64,000 nt of DNA from Bacillus sp. FJAT-44742 (GCF_002797315.1 NZ_KZ454936.1:3047645-3111644), one strand, 5' to 3'. Shown: positions 52,658 to 61,270, counted from the stretch's first letter. Notes: a model not told the origin generated them from the letters alone. A program made the numbers and translations.

Positions 52658-53498
52658 GTCTCTTCCCCCTAGTCCCTCTTAACTTTTCCTCAACCTTCCT
52701 TACAAAGCCCCTTGAAGTAGATTTTCTGGTTTCATTATTTTGAAAAAAAATCTGTTCATCTATCATTCTTCCAAGCTCTTTTGTATACTCTCGCTGCGGC
52801 TCATCAAGCACTAATGGCCTTCCCAGATCCATTGACTGAGACATTCGTTTTCTTTCTTCTGGGAGAAAGCAGGCCATATCCACAACCACTAGTTCCATTA
52901 TCTCTTTCCCTTTTATAACAGACGGGGCAGTTGCTTTATTTACGAGTAAGTGAGCTTTTTCTTTAAGACCAAGAGCCTCCAACGTTTCTATGAAGATCTT
53001 TGTATTTTTTACAGCAGCCATGCCTGGCGTTGTCACAACAAGAAGGCTGTCTGCTTGTTCCATAAGCTCAATGTTGTATTCAGGTAATCCAGGCTGGGCA
53101 TCAACAAGGACCACATTTGCTTCCTCAGAAAGTTCTTTCGTTAAAGAAGCAAGGAAGCTAGTTGGGATAAGCTCTGCAAATTCAGGTCTTTTCGGAGAAG
53201 CAATTAACTGAATTCCTGTTTCATGCCGTACTGCGTAGTCCCTTGCATTTGAGATGTCATTTCTTTCCGCTAACTCTTTTAAGGTATAAAAAGGCTGAAG
53301 GTCAAGAGCCATTGCTGTATCTCCAAACTGGAGGTTGCCATCTATAATATCTACTTTCAAATTTTTCTTGGCCAGGAGTACTGCCAGATTAACAGTGACA
53401 GAGGTTCTTCCCGTTCCGCCTACAGCACTGCAAACAACGATTACCTTCCCTTTTCCCTGCTCTTCGCCCGACTGTTTTTTGTACGCACGGTTTGTCAC
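52602..53498 (-). CDS. tadZ: TadZ/CpaE-like localisation ATPase with changed Walker A
   Basis: 298 residues, MinD/ParA fold: V-V-C-S-A-V-G-G-T-G-R-T-S near the start, D-I-I-D-G-N-L-Q-F-G-D, and V-V-L-V-D-A-Q-P-G-L. The usual deviant Walker A is K-G-G-x-G-K-T; here the first Lys is Val and the second is Arg. TadZ proteins place Tad machinery at a cell site and are often poor ATPases. The C-terminal 50 residues are basic. GTG start with AGGAGTGGTG upstream. Confidence 0.9.
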   Translation of the reverse strand: MTNRAYKKQSGEEQGKGKVIVVCSAVGGTGRTSVTVNLAVLLAKKNLKVDIIDGNLQFGDTAMALDLQPFYTLKELAERNDISNARDYAVRHETGIQLIASPKRPEFAELIPTSFLASLTKELSEEANVVLVDAQPGLPEYNIELMEQADSLLVVTTPGMAAVKNTKIFIETLEALGLKEKAHLLVNKATAPSVIKGKEIMELVVVDMACFLPEERKRMSQSMDLGRPLVLDEPQREYTKELGRMIDEQIFFQNNETRKSTSRGFVRKVEEKLRGTRGKRRELISKTTIKEPDGSESN

Positions 53499-53515
53499 TG
53501 TCTCACCACTCCTAT

Positions 53516-54442
53516 TTATTCTTCCTTCTCATTTACTATCCGGCTGCTGATCCAGCCTCGTTTCTCCCCCGGCGTTTCTACCAAATACCAAACTCTATTG
53601 TCGTTATCCGCTTGCTGCTCATCTAGAAATTGAAGCTCTGTTCCTGCTGCAACCACAGTAATAATGGAAGCATTGATATGCGGTTCTGACCTAATCATAG
53701 AGCTGTCAGGCATTGGAATCACATAGTCTCCCGCTCCCAAGGCTGTCCCGGCAGTTTGCTGTACCGATTTTGCCTCACTTGTCGTATGCCTTTTGCTGTG
53801 TAAAGCCAGTTGAAGTGTCCCTCTCTCACTGGCATTGATTACCTCAATGGATTGTTCTGGAGACAGCTCAAGAGTGACTGCGTGGTACTCTTCTGTCCCT
53901 CCTTCTTCTACATCCGGATCAACCATTCTTTCCCCAACAGCTAACACTCTTACCTTGTCTAGTACCAGCTCTGTATGGACAGCTGCATGTTGTGAATCCT
54001 CCTCTTCTGACAGCACAACATCCACGAAGTCCTCTGGTTCTACTAAGTTAGAAACCGATTTTACGTAGTCCACACTAATAGAAACTGCCCTGTTTCCTTC
54101 TTCAATTTTTTTTGAGATAAAGTCCGCGTCCTCATCCTGTTCGACGCGGTGATTCAAGATTACTTCTCCTTCTTTAATTTCAGCGGAAGCAAAGCGGTTA
54201 AGAATCATTTCTTGATCAGTGACTGCCTGTGGATGAGCCTGGTCTTCCTGCATTTCCACGATAACTGTGTTTTCTTCGGTAATCTGCTGGTTTCTTGCGA
54301 TATCTTCACTTGCAACAATAACCTCGGTTACTGGAGACGTTTCGGCTGGAGTCGAAGCTGCCTGATTTATAAAAATATAAAAGAAGATTGTTGTAATAAA
54401 TCCTGAAAAAATCGCCAGCATTAATAGTTTCTTAGCTTTCAT
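53516..54442 (-). CDS. cpaB: CpaB/RcpC-like SAF-domain pilus protein fused to an SH3b domain
   Basis: 308 residues. N-terminal membrane helix (5-25), SAF domain (about 40-105) with V-A-S-E-D-I-A-R-N-Q-Q-I and the RcpC domain (about 105-235) with S-V-D-Y-V-K-S-V-S-N-L-V-E-P-E-D-F-V-D. Residues about 243-305 add an SH3b module: M-I-R-S-E-P-H-I-N-A-S-I-I, then G-T-E-L-Q-F-L and G-W-I-S-S-R-I-V. SH3b domains bind peptidoglycan, so this may anchor the pilus machine in the wall. Typical CpaB lacks it. Confidence 0.88.
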   Translation of the reverse strand: MKAKKLLMLAIFSGFITTIFFYIFINQAASTPAETSPVTEVIVASEDIARNQQITEENTVIVEMQEDQAHPQAVTDQEMILNRFASAEIKEGEVILNHRVEQDEDADFISKKIEEGNRAVSISVDYVKSVSNLVEPEDFVDVVLSEEEDSQHAAVHTELVLDKVRVLAVGERMVDPDVEEGGTEEYHAVTLELSPEQSIEVINASERGTLQLALHSKRHTTSEAKSVQQTAGTALGAGDYVIPMPDSSMIRSEPHINASIITVVAAGTELQFLDEQQADNDNRVWYLVETPGEKRGWISSRIVNEKEE

Positions 54443-54453
54443 TCTTGTTTCAC

Positions 54454-55380
54454 CTACTCTGTTAGTCTAATAGCGTAAGCGCCACGGTCTGGTGGAAGTG
54501 TCGTTCCCGTTCCTGCCATTCCAGGCCCGGTTCTCTTAATAAAGGTCCCTTTAATAGAATCATCATTTCTTCCCATGCGATCAGTAACATAGAAATAAGC
54601 AAACCCCGTAACCTGGATGCTTCTTAATTGATTTTGTGATTTCTCATGAGGTTTATAAACAACAACTAGCATTACCCTTGGACAATCCCGTTCCCTGTAC
54701 TCTCCGTTCGGGTACGGACAGGTGTCGATCCGGTGGTTAATCCCTTCTCTTGTAGCTCCTGCAATGTTACCTGTTTGAGTCGGGATAATATCCCCTACTT
54801 TCATCGTATCTTTAAAACCATGCTTTAATGTCTCACCGTAATGATTTGCCCCGGAGCCTGCCAGCGCTAGAACACCAAAGCTTCCTGCCTCTGAATCTCC
54901 AGAGTCTACTTTTAATTCGTATTTCTCTCCATAATTCAACTCTACCTTTTCATCAATCCCTAATGGCACAGCTCCTTTGGCTTCTCCCATGGGGTTCAAT
55001 GAAGCCCTGGCCTCCACATGAATAGAAACAGAATCCCTTCCAAATAGAGAAGCAAAGAAGAGAGGCACGTCCCGTTCTAACTCAACATGCAGCTGTCTAT
55101 TATTTTCCACAGTTGAGCGAAGAAGGCTGCCTCCTTCTTCATGAGAAACAAGCACTTCACCTACAACCCTCTGCACCCTTGCACCACTGTTTGGTATTTC
55201 CTGTGCGCCGGAAAGCGCCGCTGCGTTTGCGGTTTTTTGCAAGTGGCTTTTGGTCGTATATAAGTGCCCACCATCAATTACGAGTCCCAGGATCGCTACA
55301 ATTGCTCCAAAAGACAAAGTAACAAGTACAAGAGCATTGCCACTTTCACTTTTTCTAAATTTTTTAAAGAAATTCAACAT
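54454..55380 (-). CDS. TadG-like pseudopilin with long C-terminal domain
   Basis: 308 residues from ATG at 55380 (GAGTGAGGAATGG upstream); the frame runs to 55443 without need. N-terminal TadE/G-like motif: S-G-N-A-L-V-L-V-T-L-S-F-G-A-I-V-A-I-L-G-L-V-I-D-G-G, then a helical part with K-T-A-N-A-A-A-L-S-G-A-Q. The rest is an exported beta-rich domain (two Cys in D-T-C-P-Y-P and E-R-D-C-P-R). TadG proteins stabilise or anchor Flp pili. It follows tadE by 10 bases. Confidence 0.87.
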   Translation of the reverse strand: MLNFFKKFRKSESGNALVLVTLSFGAIVAILGLVIDGGHLYTTKSHLQKTANAAALSGAQEIPNSGARVQRVVGEVLVSHEEGGSLLRSTVENNRQLHVELERDVPLFFASLFGRDSVSIHVEARASLNPMGEAKGAVPLGIDEKVELNYGEKYELKVDSGDSEAGSFGVLALAGSGANHYGETLKHGFKDTMKVGDIIPTQTGNIAGATREGINHRIDTCPYPNGEYRERDCPRVMLVVVYKPHEKSQNQLRSIQVTGFAYFYVTDRMGRNDDSIKGTFIKRTGPGMAGTGTTLPPDRGAYAIRLTE

Positions 55381-55390
55381 AAGCCATTCC

Positions 55391-55762
55391 TCACTCCACA
55401 CGGATCGTCGAACTTGTTGTGACTGTATAGGGAATAGAAACACTCCCTAACGGTTTAAAAAAAGTTTCCGGATAAGTCATTTCCACTGTTACATATGTGC
55501 CTGCCCGGCGTGTTCCGCCTGGTGAAATTGTAATAGCCAGCTTAGAAGAATCCCCATTAAACTTGTCGGAAGCATACGATCGAATCTCGGCATCTGTCTG
55601 GCCCAACCCCCCGAGACGCACAGCTTCCTGAGTGACCATTTCCAATTGAAGATGGGTATACATGACTCTTCCAAAATCAAAGATTCCAACAAGCACAAGC
55701 AGGAGAACAGGAAGGACAAGGGCAAATTCAACAAGAGATTGGCCGTCTTCCCGCTTGATCAT
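55391..55762 (-). CDS. tadE: TadE-family pseudopilin
   Basis: 123 residues from ATG at 55762, which overlaps the tadV stop as ATGA. The TadE motif is at the start: R-E-D-G-Q-S-L-V-E-F-A-L-V-L-P-V-L-L-L-V, with Glu5 after the expected cleavage at Gly. It is processed by TadV and sits at low abundance in the pilus. Translation is coupled to tadV. Confidence 0.93.
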   Translation of the reverse strand: MIKREDGQSLVEFALVLPVLLLVLVGIFDFGRVMYTHLQLEMVTQEAVRLGGLGQTDAEIRSYASDKFNGDSSKLAITISPGGTRRAGTYVTVEMTYPETFFKPLGSVSIPYTVTTSSTIRVE

Positions 55763-56274
55763 AGAACGGTCCATCCATTTACAAACAAAGTGATTACGAC
55801 TCCGGCGGCTATCGGTACACCATAGGGGTATGTCGCCTTTAAGGATCCTATGGAAATTCCCTCTGTCAGACTCACACCGCTTTTTCGGCTCGCTAATGTA
55901 TAAAAGAGAGATTTTAGAACTCCTTTTCGGAAAAAGATGACAGCAAGAGCCATGACTGCTCCGGCTAAAGCAATATAAAGGAAAGAATGAAAGACAAATG
56001 TGCCTCCCTTAAGTGCTCCGATCAGCCCCAGCAGCTTTACGTCTCCCGCACCCATTCCTCCCAGTGCGTAAGGGATGAAAAGAAGCCCCATACCGATCAA
56101 AAATCCAATGAAGGAATGGCTCAGCCCTTCCCAGCCGCCAGCTGCTAAATGATAGATAAAAGCAGCCAGCAAGCTTGGGTAAATCACTTTGTTATAGATT
56201 TTCCGGCTTTTTATATCCGTGGCGACACAAATGACTAAAACAAGAATCAAGAAAATATCAATCACAGCGGCCAT
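55759..56274 (-). CDS. tadV: Prepilin peptidase TadV/CpaA
   Basis: 171 residues, six membrane helices. The two catalytic Asp motifs of the A24 family are present: V-A-T-D-I-K-S-R-K-I-Y-N near 18-29 and G-M-G-A-G-D-V-K-L near 74-82. It cleaves the Flp prepilin and the TadE/G pseudopilins. It follows flp by 71 bases. Confidence 0.95.
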   Translation of the reverse strand: MAAVIDIFLILVLVICVATDIKSRKIYNKVIYPSLLAAFIYHLAAGGWEGLSHSFIGFLIGMGLLFIPYALGGMGAGDVKLLGLIGALKGGTFVFHSFLYIALAGAVMALAVIFFRKGVLKSLFYTLASRKSGVSLTEGISIGSLKATYPYGVPIAAGVVITLFVNGWTVL

Positions 56275-56345
56275 CCTTTCATTCGAGTTTTGATTTTGTT
56301 TAGAAAAGGACCCTCTGGAAAGAAAGGGTCCAATTTTTCCGGTTA

Positions 56346-56519
56346 TTAGCTTCCACCTGGCAAACGTCCGGCTAAGTTGTCCAGCAAAGCACTTATGTTA
56401 TCACCTAACAAAGTTAAAGCAGCAATAGCTACCACGGCAATAAGCCCTAGAATTAAACCGTACTCCGTCATGCCTTGTCCTTCTTCTTCAATGAATAGCC
56501 CTTTAAATAATTCCAACAT
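56346..56519 (-). CDS. flp: Flp-type major pilin
   Basis: 57 residues, ATG at 56519 after AAAAAAGGAGAG. It has the Flp prepilin motif G/Q-G-M-T-E-Y with Glu +5 and Tyr +6 from the predicted cleavage after E-E-E-G, then the hydrophobic pilin helix G-L-I-L-G-L-I-A-V-V-A-I-A. The leader (about 14 residues) is acidic, and the mature pilin ends R-L-P-G-G-S. It is the subunit of the Tad pilus encoded here. Confidence 0.95.
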   Translation of the reverse strand: MLELFKGLFIEEEGQGMTEYGLILGLIAVVAIAALTLLGDNISALLDNLAGRLPGGS

Positions 56520-56579
56520 GTAAATCTCTCCTTTTTTATATAAAACTAGTTTTTTAGTTTCCTTCCTGACTCACTGACA

Positions 56580-56924
56580 CTACTTTTCATTCACAAAGAC
56601 AAGGGTTTGCCCTACAGCAATGGAAGAAGCCTGAACTCTTCCTGCCGGAAGCTCGATGACTGACCTGGCTTTTGGTATTCTTCTTCCGACTTTTCCTGGT
56701 TTCAAGTCTTCGTCTATCCCTACAATTTTGTTTTGCCTGTTTAGATACAAAACGTCGATAGGAAAGTTCATGAAGAATGTATGGATCGAGGGACAAGGAT
56801 CAATATGAAGCCCATGATCTTCTGGGATGCTTTTTGTAAACATTAATCCTTTCAACCTTTTTCCGAAGCTGTAAGCTCCTTGCACTTTTTCAACAATAAT
56901 TTCATTTGATTGCTGATTAAGCAC
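56580..56924 (-). CDS. DUF192 family protein
   Basis: 114 residues from GTG at 56924. DUF192 pattern: R-L-K-G-L-M-F-T near 23, G-L-H-I-D-P-C-P-S-I-H-T-F-F-M-N-F-P-I-D-V, and E-L-P-A-G. Proteins of this type often lie in tad loci of Bacillales and elsewhere; the role is unknown. It is the first gene of the likely Tad operon. The upstream site (GGGGGTG) is rather far from the GTG. Confidence 0.9.
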   Translation of the reverse strand: MLNQQSNEIIVEKVQGAYSFGKRLKGLMFTKSIPEDHGLHIDPCPSIHTFFMNFPIDVLYLNRQNKIVGIDEDLKPGKVGRRIPKARSVIELPAGRVQASSIAVGQTLVFVNEK

Positions 56925-57149
56925 TTTAATTCGCGAGCACCCCCTGCCTTTGTGTGTGATGGTGTTGACTTGTGACTAACAACTTACAATGCTTATTATG
57001 CCTGTCAGCAAATAAACCGAATATCCCCCACCATTCCTGTTCATTCTCTTTTCTTTTTTATAAGAACCGGTTCCTATCGTCCAGCCGAGGGGGGATCTCT
57101 TCCTATAGGAAAGAAATGGTCTTGCTAAACGCTCTTAGCTCCAGAAGCA

Positions 57150-57189
57150 CAAAAAAATGCCTCACCGCCGGAGTACGACATGTGAGACA
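57150..57189 (-). terminator. Terminator of the KaiC-like/LuxR operon
   Basis: TGTCTCAC pairs with GTGAGGCA and is followed by TTTTTTTG on the minus strand. It ends the upstream transcript before the Tad operon, so the Tad genes have their own promoter. Confidence 0.82.
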
Positions 57190-57195
57190 GCCATT

Positions 57196-59334
57196 TTACG
57201 AGGAAGAAGTTCCTTCATATTTCATTTTGTATACCTTGGAAATCGCATGAGCCCGGTCGGTGACATCAAGCTTTTGAAAGATTTTCGTTACGTGATTTTT
57301 TACCGTATGATCACTAATATAAAGCTTTTGAGCGATTTCTCTATTGTTCAATCCTTGTACCACTAAATCCAATACTTCCTGTTCTCGCGGTGAAAGCTTG
57401 CTATTCGTTTTAATTGCCGCTGAAGTAGGTATAATCTCTTCACTTTTTAATATTTTCTTTGTAAGGGTAAACTCTTCTTCCATGACTTCTTTGCCTTCTA
57501 TAAAAGAAATAAATTCCTGAACAACTCCTTCCTCTGATCCTAGTAAAGCTTTCATAGTCTCTAAGCTTTCTCCATTTTCGATATAAGACAAAATCACAGC
57601 CAGCACTTGACTGCCTGCTCCTATCTCTTTCCACGAAACCCCCGGTTTCCCACCGGCCAGTGCCTTTCCTTCTTCCAGCATATCGGGCACCTTACTTTCA
57701 GGGAATATTTCTCGAATAAAATCCGGTGTATAAGGATAGAGCTGGCATGCGTTGATCACATCCCGCATCAATGTTACCGGCAGGCCAATATTTGCAATAA
57801 ACTCTCCAGCAATCTTTGCTGCTTGCTGAGAGGCTGAATGAGATTTCGGATCAAACTGCTCAATGGCTTTGTGCAGGGCATGAACTTGCCCTTCGCCAAG
57901 ATCTTCGTTTTCCTGTCTCGCCAGCTGCAAAGAAACGCCGCCAATAATAGATAATGTATGCAAAAAAGCCGTATGTTCCTGAAGATGCCGTTCTGACAAT
58001 GTGTCACACCCTACGCAGAGGATACCTAACAGGTCGTCACGATGGAACAGCGGGCACTCAATAACATAGCTTGCTTCCTGAGTCTCCCGGACCGTTGGCG
58101 CAAAAACATCTCTTGAGCCTGGGGATTGGAAGTAACGTTTTGCCGCTTCCTTTGCATAGGCACTTATTTCTTTTTTCCTATTCCCTCGGGATACAAGCTG
58201 AATTTTGTCGGTTTCACGATCTTTTAGGATGACACAGGAGAAAGGCCCTTCTACAAGGTTAAGACTGATATCAACTAAGATATAGAGGATCCTTTTAAGC
58301 TCTGGAGTAGAAGCAAGCATGGTGGAAATTTCGACCAGAGATGATAAGCGGGCAAGCTGCTGCTTATGTTCAGCCTGCAGGGATGTTGTGTGAAAGCTTG
58401 ATTCTAAAATGGCAGCTAATGTTTTTCCCTGTTCTAAAGCTGATTGTGAATTAGCTCCCTTTTTAAGCTCTCCTCCAAACAAAAGAGATATCGAGCCATT
58501 CCGCTGTTTTATCGGGAAACAATAAAGCGATTTCACATTGACGCCTTTTCTCCTAAAAAAGAGAGAGCGGGGATCCTCTTGAACTTGTTCCCAGCTGGAT
58601 CCTTTCCCTGTAATAAGGACTCTTCCCAAAAAGCTTTCTCCAGGGGAGAAAGTAGCATTTAATAAGTCTTGAGCCTCACTGCCTGCAATATGATCTACCC
58701 GGTAAAGCTCGTCTTCCTCCTTCTGAGCTGTTCCTATAAAATCCAGATCTTTGCTGTTTTCAAGAAAATAATCAAGGAGCTGTTGAAGGTCTTTGTGGTC
58801 TGTCTTTGCAGCTTCGCGGAACAGCTGAGCCTGCACAGAGGCTGCCCCTTCCTGGTTATTTTCCTGAAAACAGAGGCCGGCAAGGGCTGAGACAGATCCA
58901 GCACGCCGCATCCATTCCTGTTTGTTTTCAGGGGTAAGAGAAGGCGCCTCATCTACTGCTTTTTCCCATACTTCTTCACTCTTGGATATTTTACCCAGCT
59001 CGGATATTACAAATTGCTGTGTCTGTTCTTCCACCATGGCTCCAGCACATAAGTAAATATTTTCTCCATTCTCTTTACCGACAGGAGCAATGACTACATG
59101 GACACCCGGCAAAACATCGTACACAAAAGGCCGGGAGATAACACTTCCCAGGCCTTCTTTAATTTTATCTAATAAATTTCCCTCTTTCAGAGTAAGAAGC
59201 CTGTTACACAGGACATTTTCCCCTTTAGGCGGCGCAATCAGCTCACCCTTTTCATCAGTAAACAAAATAGTAAGGTCGTACTGAGCCGCGTATGTTTCTT
59301 GTATTTCTTCAATAAGCTCTATTGGCATGCTCAT
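57196..59334 (-). CDS. GAF-domain LuxR-type transcriptional regulator
   Basis: 712 residues. An N-terminal sensor domain (about 1-130) resembling the PocR ligand-binding type, with Y-D-L-T-I-L-F-T-D-E-K-G, two GAF-like domains (about 215-330 and 335-480), a helical region (about 490-610), and a C-terminal LuxR HTH (about 645-710) with L-S-P-R-E-Q-E-V-L-D-L-V-V-Q-G-L-N-N-R-E-I-A. No receiver domain and no membrane helix. Its start overlaps the stop of the small gene (ATGA). It lies directly upstream of the Tad operon and is the obvious candidate regulator of it (inference). Confidence 0.85.
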   Translation of the reverse strand: MSMPIELIEEIQETYAAQYDLTILFTDEKGELIAPPKGENVLCNRLLTLKEGNLLDKIKEGLGSVISRPFVYDVLPGVHVVIAPVGKENGENIYLCAGAMVEEQTQQFVISELGKISKSEEVWEKAVDEAPSLTPENKQEWMRRAGSVSALAGLCFQENNQEGAASVQAQLFREAAKTDHKDLQQLLDYFLENSKDLDFIGTAQKEEDELYRVDHIAGSEAQDLLNATFSPGESFLGRVLITGKGSSWEQVQEDPRSLFFRRKGVNVKSLYCFPIKQRNGSISLLFGGELKKGANSQSALEQGKTLAAILESSFHTTSLQAEHKQQLARLSSLVEISTMLASTPELKRILYILVDISLNLVEGPFSCVILKDRETDKIQLVSRGNRKKEISAYAKEAAKRYFQSPGSRDVFAPTVRETQEASYVIECPLFHRDDLLGILCVGCDTLSERHLQEHTAFLHTLSIIGGVSLQLARQENEDLGEGQVHALHKAIEQFDPKSHSASQQAAKIAGEFIANIGLPVTLMRDVINACQLYPYTPDFIREIFPESKVPDMLEEGKALAGGKPGVSWKEIGAGSQVLAVILSYIENGESLETMKALLGSEEGVVQEFISFIEGKEVMEEEFTLTKKILKSEEIIPTSAAIKTNSKLSPREQEVLDLVVQGLNNREIAQKLYISDHTVKNHVTKIFQKLDVTDRAHAISKVYKMKYEGTSSS

Positions 59335-59588
59335 GATTTATTCAGCTCACTTGTCAGGTCAATTTCTATCGTAACCGCGGGTTCTTTATAACGAAAAAGG
59401 GGTAAGGAATCATCTCCTATCTTTTGAATAATTTCCTGCTTGAGTAACGAATCTATAACTGGCTCCAGCTCTTCTTTGTTTCTCCCTAATCTTATTTCTA
59501 ATCCTTCCACAGTTTCAACCATATAAGGATTTGACTGAAACAGCATGGTGCATTCAAGTTGCATGGACAATAACTCGTTTTTTTCCAA
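59331..59588 (-). CDS. Small helical protein between KaiC-like ATPase and LuxR regulator
   Basis: 85 residues. The middle (about 8-66) reads like a small winged-helix fold: L-E-C-T-M-L-F-Q-S-N-P-Y, then R-L-G-R-N-K-E-E-L-E-P-V-I-D-S-L-L-K-Q and the hairpin I-I-Q-K-I-G-D-D-S-L-P-L-F-R-Y. The tail is acidic. It is 16 bases after the KaiC-like gene and overlaps the LuxR gene by ATGA, so the three are one operon. Not recognised beyond the fold guess. Confidence 0.75.
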   Translation of the reverse strand: MEKNELLSMQLECTMLFQSNPYMVETVEGLEIRLGRNKEELEPVIDSLLKQEIIQKIGDDSLPLFRYKEPAVTIEIDLTSELNKS

Positions 59589-59604
59589 TGGGTGTATCCC
59601 CCTT

Positions 59605-61032
59605 CTATCTTAACCTTATAAATGGATGTTCCTTTTTACTTTCAAGCAAGCAAGGCTCCGAAATTAAACCGTTCGGTGATTTGGTAACCTGCAGATATTG
59701 GTAGGCGCCATCAACCCAGGTTTTAAACACTCCGTTTGTTGTCCGTTCTAAAAAGGAAGCAGCTTGTTCACCAACCTCTTTAAAATTGCATAACACGAGC
59801 ATTGTCAACCCGAGCGACCTGGCCAGCGCCGCCTCCTTGGCAAAAGACCTTAATACATAGTCTTTTCCTCTTTCATTAAATATCGTGTTTAAGTCGTAAT
59901 AAACAAACCAGCCGGCACTGTTTTGCGGACCGTCCTTTATTTGCTCGATTAATTCATGGTCGATAAAATGGCTGTATTCTTCATTAGATAAATCTTTCAC
60001 ATGAAAAACGGCATGCTTCCAGTCAGGGGGCACTGGACGGTCGTAGTGCTCAATAAAGTATACCCTTTGATCCTTAATAGCTTTTTCAATATCTACTTTG
60101 TGAAGCTTCAGTAAAGGTCCGAACTCAGTTATTGTCTGTGTACTGGATAATAAGCTGATGAGACTGTAACCTTCTTTCAGACGTTCAGCAAGGATGGATG
60201 CAATGATGTGCCTGTAGTTGGCTTTGCTGTTTGTATCGAGCATATAAACCGCCCCCTCGGCCATTCCTCCTCCTAACAGCCTGTCCAGGCTTTCGATGCC
60301 TGTATTGACGCTTTTGTCTCTTGAATCTATTTGCTTGTCAACCACCGTTTGAGCAGCCAGCATGACATAAATTCCTTCCTCTGTAATGCGGTATACATGC
60401 TCTCCTTCAATAAGGCGTGCTCCCCGCATTTTAACGACTTCAAGGGTTCTCTTCCGAAACATACTCCTATGCTCCTTAAGATACAAACGAATAACCCCAT
60501 CCATAAGAAAGTGCTCAAAGGGGATGTCTTCTCTTTGAAGACTGGATTGCTCCTGTATGAGAAGCGAGGTAAGACCGAGCCTTCTCAAAGTGTTTCGCAA
60601 CGTATAAAGTATTTTACGGTTGTCCCTTTCTCCCTCCTGACTTAAATACCTAAACAAGCTAATACTGTCTATGACCATGCGTTTGCAGCCTATTTCCCGG
60701 ACCATTACTTCAAGTAAGCCTTTTGGTGTTGTCAGCTGTTCCATTAACACCTCAGGAGACAAGCACACGACTCGTAAATTGTTATTTATCTCATGTTTTC
60801 TAAGATCCCATCCATAGCTTTTCATATCCTCGTAGAGTTGTTCAGGAAATTCTTCGAAGGTAATGTAAATTCCAGGCTCGTTTTGTTGAATTCCACGGAG
60901 TAAGAACTGTATACCTATCGTCGTTTTGCCAGTGCCTGGTGCTCCCTCCAAAATGACAGCCGATTTTTCCGGAAGGCCTCCCTCTATTATTTCGTCTAAA
61001 CCATGGATTCCTGTAGCACATTTACCAGTCAT
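59605..61032 (-). CDS. KaiC-like double RecA-domain ATPase with inactive second domain
   Basis: 475 residues from ATG at 61032 (AAGGAGG 12 bases upstream; the frame runs to 61101). Domain 1 (1-235) has T-G-I-H-G-L-D-E-I-I-E-G-G-L-P, Walker A E-G-A-P-G-T-G-K-T-T, the catalytic Glu pair in T-F-E-E-F-P-E-Q and Walker B R-M-V-I-D-S-I-S. Domain 2 (about 243-475) begins T-G-I-E-S-L-D-R-L-L-G-G-G-M but its P-loop is L-D-T-N-S-K-A-N-Y, with no G-K-T, so it should not bind ATP normally. KaiC-family ATPases act in clocks, signalling and, as ArlH, in archaellum assembly beside a TadA-like ATPase. Confidence 0.88.
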   Translation of the reverse strand: MTGKCATGIHGLDEIIEGGLPEKSAVILEGAPGTGKTTIGIQFLLRGIQQNEPGIYITFEEFPEQLYEDMKSYGWDLRKHEINNNLRVVCLSPEVLMEQLTTPKGLLEVMVREIGCKRMVIDSISLFRYLSQEGERDNRKILYTLRNTLRRLGLTSLLIQEQSSLQREDIPFEHFLMDGVIRLYLKEHRSMFRKRTLEVVKMRGARLIEGEHVYRITEEGIYVMLAAQTVVDKQIDSRDKSVNTGIESLDRLLGGGMAEGAVYMLDTNSKANYRHIIASILAERLKEGYSLISLLSSTQTITEFGPLLKLHKVDIEKAIKDQRVYFIEHYDRPVPPDWKHAVFHVKDLSNEEYSHFIDHELIEQIKDGPQNSAGWFVYYDLNTIFNERGKDYVLRSFAKEAALARSLGLTMLVLCNFKEVGEQAASFLERTTNGVFKTWVDGAYQYLQVTKSPNGLISEPCLLESKKEHPFIRLR

Positions 61033-61159
61033 AGATTCAACCAGCCTCCTTACTAACGGAATAGAAACTTTCCTGCAGGTGTTTGGTCTGTCATGGTACA
61101 AGGTTAATGTTAAACCCGCTTCTGCAGATTAAGTATCCCCTTCTATTCTTATTTTCAAT

Positions 61160-61175
61160 GTTCACTTAAGTGAAC
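61160..61175. promoter_or_regulatory. Perfect 16-bp palindrome before the KaiC-like gene
   Basis: GTTCACTTAAGTGAAC, an operator-like site about 130 bases upstream of the KaiC-like start. A variant differing in two bases lies at 31153-31168 after ssb. Its protein partner is unknown. Confidence 0.55.
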
Positions 61176-61270
61176 GATAAGTGTAAAAAAATATGTACTT
61201 GAAACCCTCTACCCTTTTTACTTGGAAGCAAAAAGTTGTGACCCAAAAACTATAACTTCGCCCTATAATC

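Noticed and set aside
52731-53498. Possible NIF-type or partition ATPase instead of TadZ
   Set aside because: Position between cpaB and tadA and the receiver-less MinD fold make TadZ the better call.
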